From Oleiphilus messinensis (lineage in GTDB: Bacteria; Pseudomonadota; Gammaproteobacteria; Pseudomonadales; Oleiphilaceae), in NCBI RefSeq assembly GCF_002162375.1, contig NZ_CP021425.1:186001-250000 (forward strand): a DNA stretch of 64,000 nt, in the 5' to 3' direction. The notes below the pieces were generated by a model. It saw only the letters and a list, made by a program, of their open reading frames with translations, searched no databases and had not been told where the DNA came from. This document shows positions 1 to 7,900 of the stretch, piece after piece. Positions within the stretch are counted from its first letter, which is position 1; the number at the start of each line of letters is the position of its first letter. The translations under genes and the position numbers were made by a program.

Positions 1-291
1 CCAGGTCAGGGCACCTCCGACAAGTACGATAAATATCGTGGTGCGCCACCAGGTATCCTTGCCGATATAGCCAACAAACGCCCCTAAAATTACAAAGGGT
101 ACGGTATTGTTCAACAGGTGCCAGATATTGCCGTGCAGGAACGGGGCGGTAAAGATGCCCAGCAGGCCGACGGGGGTTCGGGGTATCAATCCCAAATAGT
201 TTAAACTGTGGGCCAGAATGATATTGATGCCCTCTATGCCCCAGAGCACCAGAACCAGCGCAATCATGCGCCGCCAGGGGGTAAGTGTCAC
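1..291 (-). CDS. rhomboid-family intramembrane serine protease, N-terminal part (runs off the window)
   Basis: The minus strand is open from a GTG at 291 to the left edge, 97 codons. The GTG overlaps the TGA of the upstream gene (GTGA), the usual sign of translational coupling; an in-frame ATG at 267 is an alternative start. The translation has a first membrane helix (IALVLVLWGIEGINIIL) and then PFLHGNIWHLLNN, which matches the conserved L1-loop/TM2 signature of rhomboids (H-x-x-x-x-H-L-x-x-N), followed by a second hydrophobic stretch. Rhomboids cleave single-pass membrane proteins inside the bilayer using a Ser-His dyad; those residues lie beyond the window, so activity cannot be judged. Position at the end of a PspA-led operon suggests a role in membrane-protein quality control, which is inference. 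Confidence 0.8.
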   Translation of the reverse strand, partial: MTLTPWRRMIALVLVLWGIEGINIILAHSLNYLGLIPRTPVGLLGIFTAPFLHGNIWHLLNNTVPFVILGAFVGYIGKDTWWRTTIFIVLVGGALTW

Positions 292-638
292 TTTGTGTTG
301 TCCTCGCCAGTCGTGGATGTTCGTTTGTGCTTTACGTACTCGATGATTGCTTCGGCTGCTTTTTTCTTGATCGCGAGATGGTCAGAGGGTGGCAGGTCAA
401 ATTGCTCTGCCAGCAAGGCGAAATCGTCTTCGTGCAGGCTTACCGTCAGGCGTGGACGTACCGGCTTGCCGCTGTAGGGCAGGCCCAATATCCGGCGAAT
501 CTGGTCGGAAGGGGTCAGGTGATGGTGCAGTGCTTCTTCGCGCACTGCAATTTGAACGTCTTCGGACACGGAAAAAGCCACCTGGGTTGCTTTTGCCGCC
601 GTTTTCTCTTTTTCCCAACGCTCTACTTTTTTAATCAT
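288..638 (-). CDS. conserved hypothetical protein, 116 aa
   Basis: I do not recognise the family. The protein is highly charged, has no signal peptide or membrane segment, and starts with a lysine/glutamate-rich helix. Two similar helical stretches, near residues 30-55 and 75-105, each carry a hydrophobic core around a TPSDQIRRIL or PPSDHLAIKK motif, so an internal duplication or a ribbon-helix-helix-like fold is possible but not shown. The stop overlaps the GTG of the rhomboid gene, and the start lies about 100 bases downstream of pspA on the same strand, so the three are probably cotranscribed. Coding is supported by the tight coupling to a recognisable gene. Confidence 0.6.
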   Translation of the reverse strand: MIKKVERWEKEKTAAKATQVAFSVSEDVQIAVREEALHHHLTPSDQIRRILGLPYSGKPVRPRLTVSLHEDDFALLAEQFDLPPSDHLAIKKKAAEAIIEYVKHKRTSTTGEDNTK

Positions 639-685
639 AAGGGGATTACACGGTTAGGGACTTTGGTCGCGTGATTCAGAGCGTG

Positions 686-706
686 AGGCCCTCAGTGGGA
701 GGGCCT
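686..706. terminator. strong GC-rich hairpin after pspA, no T tract
   Basis: AGGCCCTC (686-693) and GAGGGCCT (699-706) form a perfect 8-bp stem with a 5-base loop in the 102-base gap between pspA and the next minus-strand gene. There is no run of T on either strand, so it may be an mRNA-processing or 3'-protecting structure separating the pspA messages from the downstream pair rather than a classic intrinsic terminator. Confidence 0.35.
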
Positions 707-740
707 GCCGGGGAACGGACTACCATCAGCGACAATCGAA

Positions 741-1430
741 TTAGCTCGATTTTGATTTCAGTCTTGCCAGAATGGCGGCAGCGCTGTTTGGATCAGAGCC
801 GATTCCGGCACTTTTCAGCTTGTCATCCAATGATGTCTCGCTGGTTTCCGCAGCCAGTATATCACCGGCTTCCATTCGATCCTGACGATCGGTTTGTCGC
901 TGCTTGATTCGGTCCAGAGATTCCCGTGCTGAACTCAGTTTGGAATCTTTATTGGCAATGTTTTCCGTGACCTGAATCGTGGCACGTTGCACGCTTTCTG
1001 TGGTTTTGACGATGGCCAATTCCCGCTCATGATCAGCAATGGTGGAACGGGCCTTGGAAATTTGCGCTTTTAACTGATCAACATGACGGGTAAACGTGCT
1101 CACAATATTCTGTTGTTCACTTAATTCACCTGAGATGCGCGCAAGTCGTTCAGCCACTTCCAGGGCCAGTGCTTCTTCGCCTTTTTCCAGGGCCTGTGTC
1201 GCGTAGCGCTCATTTTCCACAACCTGTTCTTTGAGCTGTGAGATGCGACGTTCGGTTTGCATCTTTTTCGCCATGACTTCGGTTAAATTGCGCTCTGCGT
1301 TACGCAGTTCTTCCTTGGCGTCGCGAATTTCCTGCTCAAAAATACGAATGCCGTTGGCATCGACAACCGCTTCCCCCATTTCGCGTACACCACCACGAAA
1401 TGCAGTCATAATTTTCTTTAGTACGCTCAT
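741..1430 (-). CDS. pspA: PspA/IM30 family membrane-remodelling protein
   Basis: This 229-residue protein has the PspA/Vipp1 (bacterial ESCRT-III) architecture. A short amphipathic N-terminus (MSVLKKIMTAFRGG) is followed by almost continuous heptad coiled coil rich in Glu, Lys and Arg (residues about 25-190), and the C-terminus is short. The family assembles rods or rings on damaged inner membrane and limits proton leakage. The gene starts 26 bases after a yjfI-type gene, the same order as yjfI-yjfJ in E. coli, so this is closer to the YjfJ branch than to the pspABC branch; no pspF, pspB or pspC is visible nearby. The strongest context is the divergent flotillin/YqiJ/AAA+ operon, which shares the intergenic region. 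Confidence 0.92.
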   Translation of the reverse strand: MSVLKKIMTAFRGGVREMGEAVVDANGIRIFEQEIRDAKEELRNAERNLTEVMAKKMQTERRISQLKEQVVENERYATQALEKGEEALALEVAERLARISGELSEQQNIVSTFTRHVDQLKAQISKARSTIADHERELAIVKTTESVQRATIQVTENIANKDSKLSSARESLDRIKQRQTDRQDRMEAGDILAAETSETSLDDKLKSAGIGSDPNSAAAILARLKSKSS

Positions 1431-1456
1431 CTTCGTTCTCCTGATTCAGTGAATCG

Positions 1457-1864
1457 TTACGCTAAGTATTCTTCCAGTGCTTCCAACGCATCGCGTGCGT
1501 TCTGGGCGAGAACCACTATTTCACGCAATATGTTTTCCGGTTTGGATGTTCGCGATAATGCGCCATACACCGCATACTGATTGCCGATCTTCGCGAAAGA
1601 ACTCAAGGGCATGGCGACATTGGCTTCAAGCATTTGTTCATGAAGCTGGGGCCGTTGCTCCTCTCGAATCTCACTCTCATTGAACAGGTAACCAATACAG
1701 AGAATTTGTTCTTCCGTCACGGTGACATACACTGGAATTTCATCCAGATCGGACACCAGTACCTGTAATACTTCCTGTTCACCATCGAATGGCAAACAAT
1801 TGAAGGTATGTCCATTGAACTCTGCTTCTGCGATAAAGAGTGTCAGTTCGTTGAAACTTTCCAT
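1457..1864 (-). CDS. yjfI: YjfI-like DUF2170 protein
   Basis: This is a 135-residue acidic soluble protein matching the YjfI/DUF2170 family in length and in its position directly before a PspA-like gene. Predicted alternating strands (FNCLPFDGEQEVLQVLVSDL, then PVYVTVTEEQILC) precede a C-terminal helix rich in Ala and Glu that could contact the PspA coiled coil. The molecular role is not established; the gene pair is conserved in gammaproteobacteria. A good ribosome-binding site (AGGAGG, around 1868-1873) supports the start. It is the first gene of the minus-strand operon, so its promoter should lie in the 1865-2117 divergent region. Confidence 0.8.
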   Translation of the reverse strand: MESFNELTLFIAEAEFNGHTFNCLPFDGEQEVLQVLVSDLDEIPVYVTVTEEQILCIGYLFNESEIREEQRPQLHEQMLEANVAMPLSSFAKIGNQYAVYGALSRTSKPENILREIVVLAQNARDALEALEEYLA

Positions 1865-2051
1865 TTTTCCTCCTGCGGAGCACTTAATGTCTAAGGGATG
1901 TAGCGTTGAGTAAACCCGATACGTACTGTACCTTCAAGCTTAGCTCATTGCGCCAGCTTCCATGCCTGCCTGTGTTAAAAAAAGGCTCATTCGTCTTATA
2001 TCGAGCTATTCTGAATAACATATCTTCATTTGCGTCGAGATAAAACATTAT

Positions 2052-2102
2052 CGCTTGACATAATATGTCCTTGTCCGACATATTATGTCAAGCGGTTTTT
2101 TT
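2052..2102. promoter_or_regulatory. tandem GACATAwTATGTC palindromes (operator pair) inside an 18-bp inverted repeat followed by a T tract
   Basis: GACATAATATGTC (2057-2069) and GACATATTATGTC (2077-2089) are each 13-bp perfect palindromes with centres exactly 20 bp apart. Together with flanking CGCTT/AAGCG they form one perfect 18-bp inverted repeat (2052-2069 and 2077-2094, 7-base loop). It is followed on the plus strand by eight T residues (2096-2103), 3 to 10 bases before the yqiJ ribosome-binding site GGGAGGTG. This can be read as a two-site operator for a dimeric regulator of the divergent operons, or as a terminator/attenuator in the yqiJ leader. The sequence does not decide; the double-palindrome structure favours an operator. 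The rest of 1865-2051 holds only a weak 65-codon minus-strand reading, not supported as a gene. Confidence 0.6.
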
Positions 2103-2117
2103 TCAGGGAGGTGATAA

Positions 2118-2765
2118 ATGGAAAAATTTTTGATGGTCGTGGCGTCATTCCCCACAGTGTTGTGGAGCATCCTGTTGGGGGTTGTCTGTCTTTACTGGTT
2201 ATTGGCCGTTATCGGCATGCTGGATATTGATGTGTTGGATCTGGATATTGACCTCGATGCTGATACCAACGTGGAAGGTCTGGCTGGTTTGATGGTGACG
2301 CTGGGTCTGACCGGTGTACCGCTGACAATCGTATTTTCCCTGCTGGTGTTGCTCGCCTGGCTGGTGACCTATTTTGTGTCGCTGTTTACCCTCTCCTGGT
2401 TCCCGGGTGGATGGTTGTCCATTCTGCTGGGCATCCCTGTTATCGTGCTCAGTCTGTTAGTTGCGGTTCCCCTGACTGCACAGCTGATCAAGCCCCTCAA
2501 ACCCCTGTTTAAAAAACTGTATCACACCCCTGCGCAGCGATCATTGGTGGGCCTGAAGTGCAAAATCCGTTCAATGGAAGTGACTCCGGAGCGAGGCGAA
2601 GCCATGCTCTCACTGGATGGCGCAGATATGATTTTGAAAGTAAAAACCCAAGGCGGAGCCGTGTTAAAAAATGGTGAAACCGGAGTGATCGTTGAGCATC
2701 GGGAAGCGGAAAATGATTATATCGTGGTTCCGGAAGCAGAATTTGAAGCCCATCTAAACAATTAA
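2118..2765 (+). CDS. yqiJ: YqiJ-like inner membrane protein with C-terminal OB/NfeD-type domain
   Basis: The 215-residue protein has three strong hydrophobic segments (about residues 8-35, 65-92 and 98-125), an acidic Asp-rich loop between the first two (DIDVLDLDIDLDADT), and a soluble C-terminal beta-rich domain (about 145-210). That domain resembles the OB fold that NfeD/YqiJ proteins use beside flotillins. It is followed 47 bases later by the flotillin gene, reproducing the E. coli yqiJ-yqiK pair. NfeD-like partners are thought to organise flotillin scaffolds in the inner membrane. A strong Shine-Dalgarno (GGGAGGTG, 2106-2113) fixes the start. Confidence 0.85.
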   Translation: MEKFLMVVASFPTVLWSILLGVVCLYWLLAVIGMLDIDVLDLDIDLDADTNVEGLAGLMVTLGLTGVPLTIVFSLLVLLAWLVTYFVSLFTLSWFPGGWLSILLGIPVIVLSLLVAVPLTAQLIKPLKPLFKKLYHTPAQRSLVGLKCKIRSMEVTPERGEAMLSLDGADMILKVKTQGGAVLKNGETGVIVEHREAENDYIVVPEAEFEAHLNN

Positions 2766-2812
2766 TATAAGCAAGTATTAGCCGGTAATTAGTTCAAACA
2801 AAGGAGAGTGTT

Positions 2813-4864
2813 ATGGATTTGTCCATCGTCATGCCCATCTTGGTAAGTGTGGGCGTCATAATTGGCATCATACTGGGCATACTCGCCCTGTTTAAAGCCT
2901 TCTACATCAAAGTCGAACAGGGACAGGCGCTGATCGTAAACGATATGAGTCCGAAGCCCAAGGTGCACTTTACGGGTGCCATGGTACTGCCAGTTATCCA
3001 CAAGAAAGAGGTCATGCAGATCTCGGTCATTACCCTGGAAATCGACCGACGGGGTAAGGATGGGCTTATTTGTAAAGACAATATGCGGGCCGATATTACT
3101 GTGGCGCTGTATTTACGGGTAAATGAAACCCCGGATGATGTGCTCCGTGTTGCTAAAGCGGTCGGTGTGGATCGGGCTTCCAGTAAAGCCGCCGTAAATG
3201 AGTTGTTTAATGCAAAGTTCTCTGAAGCGTTGAAAACCGTCGGTAAAAAAATGGACTTTCTCGATCTGTTCGAGAACCGGATCGGTTTCCGTGACCGGAT
3301 TGTGGAAGTCATCGGTGATGACTTGAACGGCTATGTACTGGAAGACGTTGCAATTGACTATCTGGAACAAACCCCCAAGGCACAACTGGATCCAACCAAT
3401 ATTCTTGATTCCGAGGGGATTCGCAAAATCACCGAAATCACGGCTGGCTGTAATGTTGAAACCAACCGCCTCGAGCGGGACGAAGAACTGGCCGTGAAGA
3501 AAAAGAATGTCGATGCGCAAGAGCAGATGTTGGAGCTGGACAAACAGAAAGCTGATGCTGAAGCACGACAAAAGCGGGAAATCGAAACCATTCAGGCGCG
3601 GGAAGAGGCCGAAACTCTCCGTGTGAAAGAAGAAGAGCGCCTCAAGTCGGAACAAGCCCGTATAGAAACCGATGAGAAGCTGGCGATTCAGGAAGAGAAC
3701 AAGCAGCGTCAAATTGAAGTGGCGGCAAAGAATCGGGAGCGCACCATCGCCATCGAGGAAGAGCGTGTCGAGAAAGCCCGTGAGCTGGAAGCGGTTAACC
3801 GGGAACGGGAAGTCGCCATCGAAAGTATTCAGAAAGACAAGGCGGTGGAAGAAGAGAAGAAAATTATCGCCAATACGGTCAGTGAACGGATTGCCGTGGA
3901 GCGCAAGGTTGCGGAAGAGGAAGAAAACATCAAGGATGTCCAGCGTCTCTCGGAAGCGGAACGGCACAAGAAAGAACGTATTCTGGATGCAGAAGCCGAA
4001 GCACAGGAAGAGCTGGTGAAAGAGGTCAAACGCGCGGAAGCGGAGGAGCAAAAAGCCACCCACAAAGCCCGTGAAGTCAACACCATGGCTCAGGCGGATC
4101 TGGAAGCATCCAGCAAGCGGGCATTGGCACAAGAGAAAGAAGCAGAAGGGCAAAAAGCCCTTGAAGCGGCGCCGGGACTGGCGAAAGCGCGGGTGATGGA
4201 AGCCATGGCAGAAGCCAAAGAGCGTGATGGTCTAGCCGAAGCGAATGCAAATCAGGCCCGGGGTCTGGCGGAAGCCAAAATCATCGCGGAACAGGCTGAG
4301 GCGATTAAAGCTCAAGGATTATCGGAAGCCGTGGTTATCCGGGAGAAGAAACTGGCTGAAGCGGAAGGCTTGAAACAACTCGGTACCGCAGAGGCAGAAG
4401 CGTTGCGCCTGAAAGGTAAGGCTGAAGCGGATACCCTGCGTGATAAGGGCGTGGCGGAAGCTGAAACGGTGCGCGAACGAGGTATTGCAGAGGCAGAAGG
4501 CCTGGTGCAGAAGTTCAAGGCACTCAACAACATGGATCCCGGCGCTATCGAATTCGAGCGTTTCCGAATGCAGCTTGAGGTGGATCTGAAACAAATGCTG
4601 GAAGCGATTGAAGCCAATAAATCGGTTGCCAAAGATCAGGCGGAAGTGCTCAGCGCGGCTCTGTCGAATGCCAATATCGATCTGGTCGGGGGTGAAGGTG
4701 ATTACTTTAACAGCTTCGCCAAATCCCTCGGGCTGGGGAAAGCCATTGAAGGCATGTTGGAGAAGTCGCCCCATTTGAAGAGTGGCCTCTCGAAACTCGT
4801 CGGCCTGGCCGATGGAATGTCTGAACCTGCAGACACGTCTGCCAAAAGCGATGGTGCCAAGTGA
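2813..4864 (+). CDS. yqiK: flotillin / SPFH-domain protein (YqiK-like, extended)
   Basis: This 683-residue protein has an N-terminal membrane helix (residues about 7-30, IMPILVSVGVIIGIILGILA), an SPFH/band-7 domain (about 35-200) and a very long Glu/Lys/Ala coiled-coil flotillin stalk (about 215-580) with many EAEG/AEAKE repeats. A less charged C-terminus (about 590-683) contains a glycine-rich segment. Flotillins oligomerise into cage-like membrane microdomain scaffolds. The E. coli YqiK relative is about 130 residues shorter; the extra length here is mostly in the stalk. The start has a clear GGAGAG site. The long antisense open frames over the stalk are composition artefacts of GAG/GAA-rich sequence. 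Confidence 0.92.
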   Translation: MDLSIVMPILVSVGVIIGIILGILALFKAFYIKVEQGQALIVNDMSPKPKVHFTGAMVLPVIHKKEVMQISVITLEIDRRGKDGLICKDNMRADITVALYLRVNETPDDVLRVAKAVGVDRASSKAAVNELFNAKFSEALKTVGKKMDFLDLFENRIGFRDRIVEVIGDDLNGYVLEDVAIDYLEQTPKAQLDPTNILDSEGIRKITEITAGCNVETNRLERDEELAVKKKNVDAQEQMLELDKQKADAEARQKREIETIQAREEAETLRVKEEERLKSEQARIETDEKLAIQEENKQRQIEVAAKNRERTIAIEEERVEKARELEAVNREREVAIESIQKDKAVEEEKKIIANTVSERIAVERKVAEEEENIKDVQRLSEAERHKKERILDAEAEAQEELVKEVKRAEAEEQKATHKAREVNTMAQADLEASSKRALAQEKEAEGQKALEAAPGLAKARVMEAMAEAKERDGLAEANANQARGLAEAKIIAEQAEAIKAQGLSEAVVIREKKLAEAEGLKQLGTAEAEALRLKGKAEADTLRDKGVAEAETVRERGIAEAEGLVQKFKALNNMDPGAIEFERFRMQLEVDLKQMLEAIEANKSVAKDQAEVLSAALSNANIDLVGGEGDYFNSFAKSLGLGKAIEGMLEKSPHLKSGLSKLVGLADGMSEPADTSAKSDGAK

Positions 4865-4934
4865 GATGAAGATCGTGCGCTTCATACCGGCACGTAGAGC
4901 GAAATGACCGAGATTGGAAACAGTAGGCGGAAAT

Positions 4935-7900
4935 ATGGAAACCGACGCAAAACTCGATAATGCGGTTGCCACTGGTAATGCATATGACGTGTTAAAACGG
5001 CGCTTGAACGAGCAGGCGGATACCCTGCTCAGTTCGGTCAATGATCTAAACGCACGTCGGGAAGCGGAATTTGGTGCCAGTGCTCTTGATATCAAGGGCC
5101 GGGCCCGAATTCGTACGGAAAACAACTGTGTGGCCCGGGATATCATTCGCGTCGGGGACTGGATGTTGTTTGGCTACAATGTTTTTCTGGGGTTGAAAAC
5201 AGACACGAAAGTCGATGATGTTTTTACGCTGTTTCAACTGGAGGAAACCGAGTCCGGATTCGATATTCACCCCTGCGATGCAACCGGTACATTTCTCGAT
5301 TATCCCGAATTTAAAACCCACTTTTCGGAGCTGTATAAATATTACAAGCATGCCCGGCTGGTTGAGTTGAAACTGCAAAATGCCATGTTACTGGCCAGTT
5401 TCCAAATCAGCGACCGGGTGACGGATATTAAAGTGTTTCGCTGGAGCCTGAACCCTGATGGCTCCGTTAAAGATTACATTGATAACCGGGGTGAGCGTGA
5501 TATCGCCCCGCCGCCTACCCATGATTTTGAATGGCTTGAGGCGGATCGCCAGCAGTTTGTTGAAGGTCGGCATCCCCATCTCAACATTGATGATGTGCTG
5601 TTTATCGACAACATACAGGGTACGATCACTTTTAAAATCGAAAACAATACGGATACCGGGCACGGTATTTTCAGTGAGCCTGTGGAAGATGAAAATCAAT
5701 CTCTGGATGATGGTGAGTTCGGTTACACCAAAGTGGGTGATCTCTATGTTGTGAAAATTCTGCCTTATCGGGAAAATCAATGCCGCTTTTATATTTTCAA
5801 CCCCCTGTTGGAGCAGGTAATCCGGGTTGATGATATCGGAGATGCCTGTCGTCGTTTGCCCGAGGATCATGGCCTGATTTTTCCCAATGGTTATTACCTG
5901 AGTACGGGAGAATTCAAATCTTTTGATCAAGCCTTCACTGACCTGCATTTTCGCCGGATGGAAAAATCGCCCAATGGAGAAGATGTGCTCTATGTTTTCT
6001 ATGAGCCAAAAGAGGGGCGGGTGGTACTGTACAGCTATAACCTGATTCGCAAAGCGATTGATAACCCGTTATCCGGTCATGGTTATGCCTTGTTCCCGGA
6101 CGGTTGCTTGCTGTTGTGTTACGCCGAAGATGAGCCAACCCGCTTGCATCCGGTCCAGATCTGGCAAACATCGTTTATGTCAGATGAATATGCGTTGACG
6201 ACCGGGTCATCAAACAGCGAATTGGGACGTATTGGTAATCCTGAACTGGTGCGCGGGATTGCTGATTTACGCACAATCTATCAATTGGCGTGTAAAAATC
6301 AGGTTTCTACCGCGCATTTCGCGGAATTGATTCGCCAGCTGGATCGGCTTTTTGATCATTATCACTGGTTGGACAATGAGACTTTGGGGCAGTTTGAACC
6401 ACAACTTCGACATCTGCGGGAGTCCGTAGAGCAGATTCTGGATGAATATGAGAAAGTTGCGGCGCTACAAAAACAATCTTTGCAGGCGCTCAATCAGGCG
6501 GGTGAAAAAGTCGATGAGATCATTCGTAACATTCAACCGGATGCCTGGCATACCCCGCTTGAGTTTATTCAGTCCCTGCAACAAATTCGTCTGCAGCGGG
6601 GTCACCTTACCACTTTGCAGAGCCAACGCTATGTCGATAAGAACCGTTTGGCTGAACTGGACGGGCGTTTGCAAGCCCAGGAAACCCGGCTCAGCGAATT
6701 AACCGCAACGTTTCTGCAGAAAGACAATGCGCTTGAGGTTTATGATAAAAAACTGCAGAGCTTGCAGGAAAAGTCTTCTTCAGTCACCAATCGCAAAGAC
6801 TTAAAGCCACTGCTGACAGAATTTGCCGAGTTGGCAGCGGGCCTGGAAATGGTCTCGGAACTGGTGGCGGGGCTGGATATCGATGATGTAGTGGTCAAAA
6901 CCCAGATCATCGAGGATTTATCCGCCTGGTTTGCGCGTATCAACCAAGCCAAGGCACGTACCGAAAATCAGGCCAAATCCCTGGGGGCGGCGGAAGCCAA
7001 AGCGGAGTTTGCGGCTCAATTCCGATTACTTGATCAGGCGGCTCAAAGTGCGCTGGGACAGGCGAACAGCCCGGACAAATGTGACGAATTACTGGCACGG
7101 GTGATGTCCCAGCTACAAGAGATCGAAGGCCAGTTCAGTGATTTTGATGAATTTCTTGCGGATTTGATCAACAAACGGGAAACCCTTCAGGAATCCTTTG
7201 AGCGGCGTCGACAGGCATTATTTGAAGAGCAGCAACGGCGCGCCCATAACCTCGCCGAGGCGGGTAAACGCATATTGCAGAGCATTGAAAAACGCTCCCA
7301 GCAGATTGCCGAACTGGATGCGCTAAATGCATTTTTTGCCAGTGATCCACTGTGTCAGAAGATCCGCGAGCTGATTGAGCAGTTGCGCGCGGCACAGGCT
7401 GCGGTTCAGGCGGATGACATTGAGGCCCGTCTCAAGGCTGCTAAAGATCAGGCGTTGCGAGGCCAACGGGACAAGGCTGAATTGTTCGAAGGTGACGGCG
7501 CTATCGTCCGCCTGGGTAAACACAAATTTTCGGTGAATCGCCAGGAATTATCGGTGACGGTTATCCCCCGTGAGGATGACCTGTACCTGCATTTAACCGG
7601 AACAGACTATTTTGAGGCCCTGGCCAATCCAGATCTGTTATCGGCCAAGCCATATTGGCAAATGACCATCGCCTCGGAAAATGATCAGGTCTACCGTGCA
7701 GAGTTTCTGACTTATCTCTGCTGGCAGCAAATTCAACACGGTGAGGGCGGCTTTGCCGGGAAATCTGCGGAACAATGGTTGCAGGATGAAAAAGCGCTTT
7801 CGAGCGCCGTGTCCCGTGAAGCAGGAGCGCGGTATCAGGAAGGGTATGAAAAAGGAATTCATGACCACGATGCAATGAAGCTTCTGGTTGCGTTATTGAA

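Noticed and set aside
1884-2081. 65-codon minus-strand frame between yjfI and yqiJ
   Set aside because: No family features and it runs into the palindromic control region.
3113-4153. Long antisense frame over the flotillin gene
   Set aside because: Explained by the GAG/GAA-rich coiled coil on the plus strand giving stop-free CTC/TTC sequence on the other.
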